Program-made: the position numbers and the translations under genes
Assembly: GCA_013399305.1 (NCBI GenBank)
Contig: VXAI01000090.1
Coordinates: 1,112,095-1,176,094, forward strand
DNA from: Rostratula benghalensis
Taxonomy: Eukaryota; Chordata; Aves; Charadriiformes; Rostratulidae
Reading direction: 5' to 3'
Length of the DNA stretch: 64,000 bases
Notes under the pieces: model-generated
The model's database searches: none
Seen by the model: only the letters and a program-made list of their open reading frames with translations
Told to the model about the DNA's origin: nothing
Shown here: piece after piece, positions 22,302-32,182 of the stretch
Numbering within the stretch: the first letter of the stretch is position 1
Layout: every line of letters starts with the position of its first letter

Positions 22302-25300
22302 CTTGGGAAAGTAAGGCATGGTTTAGTAAAACAAGGGGTAGTCCAACAGCGTGAAATAAAAATCGTCCTGTTTGAGACCCTCTCAACCACATTCAATTAA
22401 TACAGGTAACAAAGCAGACACCATAGGAGAGCCTCCCGATACGGTAGTGCCAGTGGGCTTTAGAGGCAAACCAAGCAGGGCTCTCAGATCACAGGTCTAG
22501 GTTTGTTTCACCAGTTTTTGCTCATTGCCTGAGCTAAGTTTGAATATTTGTTGTATCTAGAATTCACAACTCTGCCAGCGTATACTGAAAAGCATCTGAA
22601 AATTAAATTAGGATCATACATTTGACACCACAGAATTTTTTTCCTATGGAGTTTGGAAAAGTTAAGTATGATTTTTTAGAGTTACTTTTATTGAAGTGAT
22701 CTTTTCACTACAATAATATTATGAGTCAGCTTTTCAAGACTCTATTTCTAACTGGTAACATTCCCTATTTTTACATTTTTTTGCCCCACAAACAGAAATT
22801 TAATTAGGGAGGGAGCAGCACACAAGAGTTATTCTCCTGAGTTTTTTGTTCTGGACACTTCATAACTTCTTTATTTGCCCTAATTATTGGATTATAATTT
22901 TGCAAACTTTAATTCCTTTCAGAACACTCATCCTGTGCTACCATTTCTGATGAGGACTTACAGGTCTCTCTTCTTTGTAATTCTTCTTTTGTGTCTGTTT
23001 AACTATAGTGATTTTGCTGACTGCCAGAGTAGCAAAGATCCTTTCAGCTATTCTCCACTCACTATGAGAAGAAATTCCAACCACCTTACGTAGGACCCAC
23101 CCCACCTTCAGCTAAAACCCTGCTGATGTTGCAGAGAATGCATCCTATGTATTGCTCCATTTTGGGCCCATGTACTTTATGCACTTGTGTAAAGTTCTCC
23201 TCCCTGGTCTCTTGTGAGCACATTTAAATTGAATCTTTTCAGCAGACATTTTGCTGATTCAGCAACACAGGCTCTGCATGTCAAATTAGACTCCTGAGTT
23301 AGTTGTATCACAACCAGTCTTGGCAGAACATGAATATGATGGGTTATTCCCAAGAAAAACCTGTTTGAGGGCCGTGAACTGCAAGCCAGCTGAGGATAAA
23401 TGATATCACTCCGATTGCACAGAGACAGATCAGCTGAAGAGCAGGCTCTACAATTAGATATTTATGTCATCTTTGGTCTGTTTTTACTCCCACACAATTC
23501 AAAGTGAAAACACCAGGAAGATGTTGAAGGAAGGGAAAGATGAAGAAATTCTGAGGGAATCCCTTATTGAAGGAACTTGAGCTCAGCAAGACCAGTAGGC
23601 TCAGGTATAAAAGAAAAAAAGCCATGTGACTCAGTAATATTTCCTAGACAAGGACTATTTTAGTGTTCATGGGGACAGAATTAAACGAGTGATACAAAAA
23701 TCATTGTTTCTGCATTTGCTAGAGATTTACACAGTGGCTTTATCTTATACTTGTGTTCCCAGGTGCTTGTGTCAAGTCCATCCTTTAGTCTCTGGCTGTC
23801 CCATCCTAAGTCAGTGGTCTCCATGAGAGTCTCTCATGCACTCTGATTTTAGCATACTCCTGAGTATTTCTAGTCGAAATAGCCGCAGCTCCTAAATTCA
23901 TGTTCCATTCAAATAGATGTAACTTTCTCTGTTCTCTCCATTAATCTTCTTCTTGGGCTCCTGGATCCCCTTGCTTTCCTACATCATCCATTTAAGAAGT
24001 CCGTCCCAGGCAGCCTAATTATCCCTTCTGCCTGTACCTGAAGGGGCACTAATTACTACCACAAACACCAGGCTGGGGAAGATGCACCACCTCTCGTACA
24101 TGAAAAGACAAACTACATGTGAAGACCAGCAGTGTACAGTTGCATGTAACACAGCCTTTGCAAGGCAGGTCACTGGAGGCCTCACTGCTTGACCCTGGTT
24201 CCTTCCATCAGGCATGTGACAGTCCATGCTGCTTTCACAAGTGTTTCCACATGCAGAAGAGCTAATGTTGTAATGTCAGTTTTTCTGTACTCTCTACCTT
24301 CAAAGCCCTCCTGGAGACATAGAGAACAAGTGGGGCCTGCCACACTTATCTACTCTAGTAAAACCCAGGGAAGGTAAGCAGAGGTGGAGGGTGCCTTCAT
24401 TTTTCTGCAGCACTTCTTCCATGTCAGTGGAGGACCTCAGGACACACATCAATGTGGAGAAAACGTGACCTCTTGCTGTCTCTGCAAGGATGCGGCAGTG
24501 CCTCCTGTACCTGAGGGTGCCCTCACAACCCTTGAAGGTTTGTGGGCAGGCAAATCCTGCTCAGGAGCAGCTGCCCTGCAGGAGACCATCTCTCTCCCTG
24601 ATGAGCATTAAGTTTGTGAATAAAATGATCCAGGCCTGTTACTGAAGTAACCAGATTTTCTGAAGTAATGGTTGAAGGACTGGAGGAAGAAGGAGTGAGG
24701 GTTTCTGGATTTGCTTTCTCTAATTACAAGTCTATTTTGTCAAGATACCATACACAGTATATAATAGCCATATCATATAGGTAGTTATATATTGTATTCT
24801 ATAGTAAAATTATATACAGTGTGTGTGTGTACACACATACACAAATCTTCCTCCTGAGTCCAGTTAGTGCCAAAATTATATTCCAGTTTTCAAGTGTTCA
24901 TTTGTTACAGTTTTCTCAGGGGGTGGTGCAATCAATACTATACGTTAAATCCAATTAAAACCGTCTAACATTCTCCTTCAATGCCAATGCTGATTAGACT
25001 AAATATCTAATTACTTTATTCCCACAACAGTTTGTAAATAATTTAATTTCTGGAGCAGCACTAACAAGCAACTTGTAGGAATTTTTTTAAAGACAAATCT
25101 TGCATTTAAAAAAGGAAAAAGCTGGGGCTCTAAAGCTATGTCCATGCTGCTGGACTAAACCAGGCCAAGGGCTGATATTGGTAACAGGGACAAAAAGGTA
25201 TGGCATGGCAGCATCTACACTACATCCTGGCCTTTTGAAGCCCCTGGGACTGAAGTGAAAAGATGCAAGGGTTGTGTTACAGCCCTCCAAGGGCTACTTT

Positions 25301-25826
25301 TTTACAGCATCAACTTGAGATTCTTATTGCCTGTGGCTTGTAGCACGACAGCATGGAGGGGCATTTGTGGGTTCAAAGCTGGCTGTGTACAGTGAAGGGG
25401 CCCAAACCTGATGCAACCTTGTCCAGAGTCCTGCCAGGAAATGGTCCCTGGCACATGCTGTCCTCCCGACCTGTGCCAGGGCAGTTTGTCTATGAGCACA
25501 AGTTAGCACTGGCCAAATCCATGGTAGGGATCATGTGAATAGTGACATGAATAAGCCAGCCCTCTGGCCCTGCTTTGGTTACCTGGATAGATATAATCCT
25601 TTCCTGTCACCAGGCCCAGAGGGGCTCCAGACAGCAGTGGGTGACAGTGCTGTGCAGAGCAGGATGCTCAGGGCAGCCCTGCTCCTTCTTAGCCTGATAA
25701 TGAGGAGGCAGAATGCGAAGAGGTAAAGTCTGCTCCCATCCAGACCCAAAGCCCAAATAACCTCCGCTGTACCTTGAACCATGGAGCACTGACCCCACAA
25801 TTTCATTGATCAATAATAAGAGTTAC
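22302..25826 (-). other. GCM1: GCM1 intron 4
   Basis: A 3,525-base GT-AG intron, the largest between GCM1 coding exons. It contains a short (TG)n run near 24819-24832 followed by ACACACATACACA. No exon, CR1 copy or other gene is recognised inside. Confidence 0.85.
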
Positions 25827-25952
25827 CTCAGACTCCTGGATTCTTTTTATTCTAGAAGATGGAGAAAAAGCTGTCCGTGCTTTTTGGATTGATCTTCGTG
25901 CTTCTGCTTCTAGTTTTGTTTCTGGACGTGGATGGTCATGAGCTCCTTTGGA
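25827..25952 (-). CDS. GCM1: GCM1 coding exon 4 (end of GCM domain)
   Basis: A 126-base exon encoding residues 148-189, with acceptor CTAAAG and donor GTAACT. It starts SKGAHDHPRPETKLEAEARR, the highly conserved end of the GCM domain. His152 and His154 of AHDH complete the first zinc site together with Cys76 and Cys125 (assignment from the mouse GCMa structure). The last 20 residues (FSPSSRIKRIQESE and nearby) are less conserved and lead into the tail. Confidence 0.96.
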
Positions 25953-26959
25953 CTTTAGAAAAGATATCTTAAAGTTAGAAATAACCTTGTTATTAATCTT
26001 AAGGGAGCAGAATTTGTAGCACGGGACAAAACCACACATATGGCTTGATTTAATTCTTTGTATTTAATAAGATCTATTAACATAACAAACATGTCTCAGA
26101 TGAAGTGCGAGGGGGTAGAAATTCTCTGAAATCATAAAACCAGTGCACTACATTTATGTGCAGAAGAGACTCCCCACACTAAGCTGAAGCCACAAGGTAT
26201 TCTACAGCCTAGCTGCAGTGTCCCTGCAGTCTTTTTCATTCTTCTCACATTATAAATGTTTATCAGAAGATTAATTTCCATCAGATTCCATGGAGAATTA
26301 ATTTTATTTAACCTGCACATAAGTGAAAGACTGCAAAACGGGAGACACTTCAGTGGTTATGGTATTAAACTAGGACTACAGCTTCCAGGAATAGTGTCCA
26401 TTATTTAAATACTTGGATATACTATTTTCCATATATGTTACATATCATAGAATCATAGAGTGGTTAGAGTTAGATACAATGCATGGGTGGCATTTTCCAT
26501 GGACAGTCCCTTGGGTACAACTATTTCCTGCTCTAAGATGTCCTCATGCTTATGAGGGTGCCTTGCAGAAAAGGTTAAGATAACGCAGGATTTCTGACCT
26601 TTTGAGGATTCGTTGGTTCCTATGTACCTGAGGCAAAGTGTTTCAAAATCAACAGGTTTTCATGGGAGCCTAAATGAAGAATATAATATGCTGTAAAATC
26701 ACAGTAGCATAGGCTCATTTAGATTGGAAGGGACCTCTGCAGGTCTATATCAGCTTGTTGCTCAGACAGGACTAACTTCAGAGTTAGATCGGGTTGCTTA
26801 GGACCTTGCCTACTCATTGTGAAAATGTTTCTCCTTACAGTCATTTGACCATGTCATATTCAATAACCCTTATTTGTTGGAACAGCAAATGTCCTTAACC
26901 AGTCTTAAAAAACAGTCTTTAAAATTAACTTGCATAGTGTAAAGTGATTTTATACCAAC
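25953..26959 (-). other. GCM1: GCM1 intron 3, with CR1 relics
   Basis: A 1,007-base intron. Its donor is the unusual GTTGGT. CR1-like remains occupy about 26446-26860. Confidence 0.85.
26446..26860 (-). mobile_element. Decayed CR1 remains in GCM1 intron 3
   Basis: ATCATAGAATCATAGAGTGG at 26449 is a CR1 3' tip that stops matching after about 40 bases. A second and clearer piece runs from about 26697 to 26860 (TTTAGATTGGAAGGGACCTC, later GGTTGCTTAGGACC). They may be two insertions or one disrupted copy. Confidence 0.65.
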
Positions 26960-27072
26960 CTGAAAAAATATGAATTGGCCTTCATGCCTCCAGAAGTTGG
27001 TAACTGGATAACCACCATGGCCTCGGCAGGAAAGGAGCCGCAGGGGTCCATTGCAGTTTGGACAGCATTTCC
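26960..27072 (-). CDS. GCM1: GCM1 coding exon 3 (zinc-site cysteines)
   Basis: A 113-base exon. Two bases complete Arg110, then residues 111-147. The acceptor is CTCCAG and the donor GTTGGT. It contains [18 protein letters not shown] and PVTNFWRH, diagnostic of the GCM domain. Cys113 and Cys116 belong to the second zinc site and Cys125 to the first. Residue 112 is cysteine here, where human has arginine (recalled). The frame ends GQFIFFQ and joins SKG in the next exon without a gap. Confidence 0.97.
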
Positions 27073-27982
27073 CTGGAGCAGAGATGGTAGGAAATGTTTT
27101 CTGTACGCTGATCAAATGAATGCCATGTGATACAATGGTTCATTGATGGTGAATTGCCACTTCTGGTTGCAGCCTCAGAAACTACACTGAGAGAAACTAC
27201 ACAAAAAAACTTTAAAGAAAACAATTCATTGCCTTTATTCTGTTCCATTATTAAATATTACTGGCAAAAATATATGTATTATAGCCTTATTATAATTTTA
27301 TCATTTATTATCATGGTCAGCTTTAGTTGTTTTTAACTTGGAAGTGTTTGGAATGCCATATGTGTTTTTGTCTGATTTTTCTAGAGGGCATCATTCTGAT
27401 CTCTATGAGTACTTAATCTTTAGCCAAAATTTTCATCAGATCCAGAAATCAGTATATGCTAGCTCTACTGGGAAATCAGCAATTGTTTGAAATCGTCTCG
27501 TTAAAAGTATGCATGCAGTTCAGGTTCTCTATTTGCATTATCTTGTTCTGATGACATGTCTACGAGGCCTATTTTTCCTTCATCATAGTTCATAAGTAAC
27601 TTCTTTCCTGCAAGACTTTCCTGAGTCAGTCTTGAGCCCATGCAATAATGAAACCAACAATTAGGTCAGCAGGAACAGCACAGCAGGAAGCTGCCTTCAC
27701 TGCCTGACTTTCTCAGTAGCCTCACTCACAAGGCTGAGAATCAATCTCTAACCATCAGAAAGAGAGAATAAAAAAGAAAACAAACAAGTAAAGAATTCCT
27801 TTCCCAGTGGTAAGGAACGTAAAATGCATTGCTCGGAAAAAAAAAAAAAAAAGAAGAAGTTTCAATATAAGGAATTGCAGTGGGTAGGTTTTATAACCCA
27901 AAAGATGCCCTCTACTTGGATTTCTCTTATGTTGTGCTCACTTATGAACTGCCATATCATGAACAGCCACCTTCATACTCAC
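27073..27982 (-). other. GCM1: GCM1 intron 2
   Basis: A 910-base GT-AG intron with an A run at 27837-27852. Nothing else is recognised. Confidence 0.88.
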
Positions 27983-28235
27983 GCTGTTGTTTTTGCCTAG
28001 CTTTATCACATATGGCTGGTCTTAGGTAGATCTTCCTCCCATCCAAGGTTGAGCAGTCATTGCTGCAGACCACCACCCCGAGGCAGGACTTTTTTAAGAT
28101 GCGAGAGTTGTGGTTATTGGTGTTTCTCATTGCCCAGCTGCTGTGATGTCTCTGAGCATTTTTATCCTCTGAGCTATAGATACGTTTTACGTAGGAATCT
28201 GGCCATTCTTGAAACCAATCTATCTGTCTTATGTC
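27983..28235 (-). CDS. GCM1: GCM1 coding exon 2 (core of GCM domain)
   Basis: A 253-base exon encoding residues 26-109 plus one base of Arg110. The acceptor is TCCACAG and the donor GTGAGT. It includes [42 protein letters not shown] and [15 protein letters not shown], all nearly identical to mammalian GCM1. This is the DNA-contacting part of the domain. Cys76 is a first-site zinc ligand; Cys82 and Cys86 are at the positions expected for the second site. Numbering matches human exactly up to this point. Confidence 0.98.
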
Positions 28236-30046
28236 CTGTGGAGAGACCAAAGCAAACTACACTTTAGGCTGGAGAAGAGAAGAGCTTGTACAAGAGGCCA
28301 GTAGACCTGGTCCTCTGCTGTGTGTCCTAGAGAGCCTGGGTGACCACAGGATCCCAACAGGTGACGCTGGTTGTCAGGAGGAAGCAGTGGAGAGAAGGCA
28401 GAAGGAACATAGCTCCCCATGGCTCCCTGTGAGCCCCAAAGCACCAGGAAATCCTGGCCAGGAGTTGTTCTCACTCACCCACAGGTCCATCTCAGTGCAG
28501 GGCCTCCCTGGGAGAGGAAAGGGGAAGGCCTGACGTAAAATGGCAGATACTTTCCTTGCAGGTAGCAATCAATGCCTGACTAACTTCTGTGAGCTTTCAT
28601 GGCAGAGATCCCACTTTGCCTTTCAGGCCCTTCACAATGGCATTATATTGAATTGTTTGGCTTGATTTGGCTCAGCTCACTGGAAAAAAGGGCAAATACT
28701 GACTCAGACTGAGGCTATGCCCACATTTGTAAGTCTTTAGTTCTGGACCTTGGTTCATTTTGGCTTAGCTGCTGTGAGAGGCTTCCCTGGTGACTTTTCG
28801 GAAGTCCAAAACAAAGAAACCTGACATCCTGGTTAGGTTTTATTTGTTTTCACTGCTATGGACTAGCAAAAAAGAAATATACAAGGACAACACTGTAAGG
28901 AGCATTAAAAATAAAATTCAGTGGGGAAAAAAATGCAGCAAAGGACCAACCACATATCACGTCAGTGAGCACAGTCAACATAGCAAAATGCAGCAGGCTG
29001 TAAAGCACCTAGCATACCTGCTCATGGTTTTGAGGGGAAAGGTCTGGTAAGAGTTCAAAAACTTACTAGGAATTTCCTTGAAATTGCTGATTCCAGCCAC
29101 CGAGAGCCATTACAGCAGCAAGATCAGCAACTGAGAAGAGAAAAACTCCACTGCTCCTCCAGGAACCATCAGACAGACTAAAGAAAGGTGTGGAGGAAGC
29201 CTCCAGGATGAAATGCAGGTGAAGGTGACCTTGGGGTGAAGGCCAGGGAAGGGAGGCAGCCTGGGCCACGGAGGGTTTTGGCGAACAGCAGCAGCAGCAT
29301 AGCAGGGAAGAGACTGGGATCAGGTAAGAAGACAGGGTTGGGAGGTGAAAGGCAGAGCTGGATGCTGAAGAACTGCTGCAGGAAGAATCTGGCACAAATA
29401 AGCTGAGATGAGGGACAAGGGAGCTGACACTGGGGTGTGGTGTGCCGTGGGCTTTCAGTGGAGAGCATGGTTGAAATTTTTAGAAAAGAGGACTAGAAAA
29501 GGACTGAGGGAGGGAAATATCAGCATTCTGCCTCTCAGCAAATCTCTGCAAACACAAAGCAAGGTTTTCCTAGGTGCTCATGAAAGGAGTGTTGCCTCCA
29601 TGTGGAAAGCCAGCCTGCTTGCCTGGAGCCTGACCTGCAGCAAGGCTGAGTTGCAAGGCAGTCAGGGGTGCTGTGCTCACTCCTCTGAAAGCACTACCCA
29701 GGGCAAAAAGTAAGTTCTGGAAATATGTAATTGAACACTCACAGCAGGAGATAATTTTTTCCCCTTCTTTCTCTGCACCTCATCCATCAGTGGACTAGAA
29801 AGGCAACACATCTGCAGCATTGCTATTTTTCACACATCAGCAGCTCTTCCAACAAGACATTTAAGGAAAAATTAATGGAAATGACACTATTTGCTCAAGA
29901 TTTTCTAGCTTTTAAGTTCCATATATTGAGGTGGTAAAGAGAACAAAGGCAATGAAGCATAAATAACTGAGAAAGCATTTAAGATCATCAGTGAAGTGGA
30001 GATGACAGGTCATGACTGGACACACTTCCAAGACACAGAAACGTAC
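28236..30046 (-). other. GCM1: GCM1 intron 1 (between coding exons 1 and 2)
   Basis: A 1,811-base GT-AG intron. The segment at 29100-29450 is purine-rich on the + strand and yields chance open frames on both strands. No other exon is recognised. Confidence 0.85.
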
Positions 30047-30121
30047 CTGGGGAAGTTTGATGTCATTGATATCCCAGCTTGTCATTTCTCCACATCGGGA
30101 AGCAGAGTCCTCCTGTTCCAT
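30047..30121 (-). CDS. GCM1: GCM1 coding exon 1 (start codon)
   Basis: The 75 coding bases encode 25 residues, MEQEDS through EMTSWDINDIKLPQ, with donor GTACGT. The chosen ATG (30121-30119) has G at -3 and G at +4 and gives the same N-terminal length as human, where SWDINDVKLPQ also ends at residue 25. The frame stays open upstream, with further in-frame ATGs at 30148 and 30298, so a longer N-terminus is not excluded. A plausible acceptor for the 5' UTR part of this exon lies at about 30252-30260 (ATCATTTAG, then CTTCAG). Confidence 0.9.
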
Positions 30122-32102
30122 AACAACATAATCTGCACCTTTCAGCATTTTCGAATTCCTTCCCAAAGGTAGAGAGAAAGTTTCTCCTGGCTGCTTTTGA
30201 AGTTGACTGGCTGTCAGCACTCTCAAGCAGTTTACAACCAGGAACCTGTTTCCTGAAGCTAAATGATAGAGAGGCTGCTCATTAAAGATAAAAATCAATG
30301 TTCTTCTGCCAGAAAAACTTGTTCCATTAAAAGTTTTGCAAGCCTGAAATGCAGTGGAGAATATAGCTTAGAGATAGCCTGTGATGTTACAGAGGCATTG
30401 TTGGCAGCAAGCAAATTGTGTCTTTGTCATCTGTTCTCTTTTGCTCGGTCTTCCCTAATACCAAGTTTATAGTCATGTAACTCTGCTCGCAGGCTCTTTG
30501 CACATCTGATCTGACGGTGGCTCAGTATTTCCAGAGTCAAACTGATTGAGCAGCTCAGCAGCTGCTAAGGGCTCCTTGAGTCGCTGAGTACCCATTAGGT
30601 ATTTCACATACTGCACATGACAAGGGTGAGCACCAAGAGGGGACTGCTGCATCTTTTCAGATGAAATGGTGCTCAACAATTTTGAACATTGTTGGCATCT
30701 CTGAAACTTAACCAATTGCATGAGGGAAGCATAGAAAAGGAGGCTGGGCTTTCAACAGTTTCCTATCTCAACAGCAGACTGAAGTAAAAAATGGAAACCA
30801 ACAAGGTATGTTTGCTAAAACCAATAGTTTTTGCCTCAAATCTTGTAAAGCAGGTGGTTGCCCTACTCTGAATTTCAGTACCAGTCAAGTTTAATACCAT
30901 ATCCTCAGCTTTTCCACACATGAAAAAAGTTTTTGGGTTTGTTTCCTTTGTCAAGAAGGGAAAAAGCAAATCAGCAAATGAACAGGCCAGTTTTTCTTTC
31001 AGGAAATTGGGAAAACCTCAATGGTTCCAGGAAGGTCACTGTAACTTATGTCAGCTAAGGATTTGTTAAAGACTTACTGACTAGTAGGGGAAGTAAAGTT
31101 TATTTCATGTGGTTCTATTTCATAAACTTTATTAAACATAATTTATTTTGTTGCTATTCCTGGCTCTGCATATGCATGGCCCTTAGAAAGTGACTTAAAC
31201 ATCATGCCCTTAGTTTACCCATTTATAAAATACCTGTGATCTTAATTTCTCATGTTATATTATCAACTCTAAAGCAATAGTTTGTGAACATTTGAAGAGC
31301 ACTTCAGATATTTGGCTGTGTAGGGCTCTAGCAGTACAGTCAGAGTTCTACTTGGTGGCTCAGGCTGTGTTGGTGGGGGAAGAAGACGGCTGCGGCAGAG
31401 CATCCCCCATGGAAAAAAGACCCTACAGAAGGGTGCCTGATAGTCAGCACCAGTGTGCTCAGGAATTTGAACTGAGGCTGGTTTGTGGAAGGCAACTAGC
31501 CCATCACTATAGTCATAGTCTAACATAGCCCATCACAGGTTCAAATAAGATATTATACCAGAGGAGAAGGGACCATCAGCCCTCAAAAATACAAACAGCT
31601 GTAAGACTGGTCAGGTCTTCACATATTTTTGTACTGTGTTACAGTGAAGATAGATATAGTGAAGTCAGAACAAACAAAATATCACCTGCATTGGAAAATT
31701 GAGCCAAATATACTCAACAAATGACCCTTGGCTATTTTGTGCTCTAAAACATTAAAAGATTTGTTACATAATTCAAAATAATAGTCTCATTGCTTTTAAA
31801 ATTTATCTTTCCAAATCAAGATGTCTTTGGAATAGATTTTTAATTTCATTTTTATTAGAGACCTTAAAGATTAATGAAAGACAGACAATTAATTATAATT
31901 ATATGCACAAAAAAAATGAAGTTACAGAGAATCATACATATTTAGCTACTTGTAGACAAAGGCTGAAATAGTAGCAAAAACTCTGAGCAATAATTACAGG
32001 ATGATGTGGCTTATTGAATTTCTGATTGTTATTTGTGCAGTGTCCGTTATTAGTAAAGTGTAGCAGCTTTATAAATTGTAAGGTCTGAAATAGTGTCTTT
32101 TT
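30122..32102. other. GCM1 5' flank
   Basis: The first roughly 135 bases may be GCM1 5' UTR. The rest is upstream DNA. The part at 31,790-32,090 is AT-rich with many TAAT-type motifs. No TATA box or non-coding first exon can be assigned with confidence. Confidence 0.5.
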
Positions 32103-32182
32103 CCTCTCCTCTCCTCTCCTCTCCTCTCCTCTCCTCTCCTCTCCTCTCCTCTCCTCTCCTCTCCTCTCCTCTCCTCTCCTTC
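32103..32182. repeat. (CTCCT)n microsatellite
   Basis: Fifteen uninterrupted CTCCT units at 32106-32180, framed by related pyrimidine-rich sequence that continues imperfectly to about 32215. One strand is pure pyrimidine and the other pure purine. It lies 2 kb upstream of the GCM1 start codon. Confidence 0.98.

Larger units (their letters stand above)
21708..30121 (-). other. GCM1: GCM1 gene, complete coding span (5 coding exons)
   Basis: GCM1 (glial cells missing homolog 1) is a nuclear zinc-dependent transcription factor that binds ATGCGGGT-type sites. In mammals it drives trophoblast fusion; in chick it has been tied to spinal-cord neuron differentiation. The coding exons on the - strand are 30121-30047, 28235-27983, 27072-26960, 25952-25827 and 22301-21708. 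Phases agree at every junction and the spliced frame is 386 codons plus stop (human 436). Residues 14-170 form the GCM domain, with the four ligands of each of the two zinc sites apparently intact. The tail after residue 190 is diverged and shortened. Any non-coding first exon and the promoter lie to the right of 30.25 kb and were not found. Confidence 0.95.
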
